Assembly: GCA_023388075.1 (NCBI GenBank)
Contig: JAEWGX010000066.1
Span: 1-6,057, forward strand
Direction: 5' to 3'
Length of the DNA: 6,057 nt
Origin: Pseudomonadota bacterium
GTDB taxonomy: Bacteria > Pseudomonadota > Gammaproteobacteria > Burkholderiales > Burkholderiaceae_E
Under the pieces are notes generated by a model. It had not been told where the DNA came from and made no database searches. It saw only the letters and a program-made list of their open reading frames with translations. Positions 5,903 to 6,057 of the stretch are shown in pieces (position 1 is the stretch's first letter; each line of letters opens with the position of its first letter). The translations under genes and the position numbers were made by a program.

Positions 5903-6057
5903 TCAGCGGCGCTGCAGCAGGGTTCCCAGGATGCCCCTCGGCATGAAGATGATGAAGAGCACCAGCAGCGCGCCATACACCGTCATGTCGACGCCGTGGT
6001 ACTGGTTGCCGATCAGCACCCGCAGCGTCTCCGAGAGCGCGAGCAGGAACATCGCCC
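5903..6057 (-). CDS. Branched-chain amino acid ABC transporter permease, LivM type (C-terminal fragment)
   Basis: The last 50 codons of an inner-membrane permease enter from the right edge and end at TGA (5905-5903). The fragment reads AMFLLALSETLRVLIG then a hydrophobic last segment YGALLVLFIIF followed by MPRGILGTLLQRR. The pattern of SE-LR, a short loop, (V/I)YG-hydrophobic-MPRG(I/L)-G at the very C-terminus is characteristic of LivM permeases that pair with LivH, two ATPases and a periplasmic binding protein to import leucine, isoleucine, valine or related compounds (amides and urea in some members). LivH shares part of this ending, so LivM is favoured rather than proven. The rest of the gene and its operon lie beyond the window; it converges on the hydrolase. 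Confidence 0.85.
   Translation of the reverse strand, partial: AMFLLALSETLRVLIGNQYHGVDMTVYGALLVLFIIFMPRGILGTLLQRR

Noticed and set aside
1..6057. CRISPR array, tRNA, rRNA, insertion sequence or phage genes
   Set aside because: No regularly spaced long repeats, no cloverleaf or rRNA-like stretches, no transposase motifs or terminal inverted repeats were seen on either strand.

Overview
The window is a strongly GC-rich stretch of bacterial chromosome. Most codons end in G or C, genes are tightly packed, and a CCCCCC-TC-GGGGGG palindrome sits between two genes. Gene content (ligase-associated repair genes, a soluble GAF/PAS hybrid kinase, an alpha/beta hydrolase, a LivM-type permease) fits a proteobacterium. 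A betaproteobacterium of the Burkholderiales type is my best guess, but this is inference from style, not proof.

Layout. The left two thirds read leftward on the minus strand. In transcription order there is a GAF-PAS-PAS-HisKA-HATPase-REC hybrid sensor kinase (4695 to 2176), then a 96-base gap with two overlapping hairpins and a possible 17-codon leader ORF. Next comes a metallo-beta-lactamase-fold DNA exonuclease of the ligase-associated family (2079 to 1063), whose stop codon shares one base with the GTG start of an ATP-dependent DNA ligase (1063 leftward, cut by the window edge). A 244-base divergent region separates the kinase from a rightward alpha/beta hydrolase (4940-5800), which has a strong Shine-Dalgarno. 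A roughly 100-base convergent spacer with short tandem repeats follows. Then come the last 50 codons of a LivM-type branched-chain amino acid ABC transporter permease on the minus strand (5903 to the right edge).

How the genes work together. The exonuclease and ligase are two members of the known four-gene bacterial repair cluster (Lhr-Core helicase, metallophosphoesterase, MBL exonuclease, ATP-dependent ligase). The other two would be expected beyond the left edge. The kinase is co-directional with the repair pair but has no partner response regulator in the window. Whether it shares a transcript with them is open. The hydrolase and permease appear functionally unrelated to the repair genes.

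Points worth a second look: the kinase 5' end, where codon use suggests a frame change and a different start; the overlapping stem-loops and leader ORF before the exonuclease; a CxxC insertion in the kinase ATPase domain; and tandem 11-bp repeats at the convergent end. I found no CRISPR array, tRNA, rRNA, insertion sequence or clearly new system.
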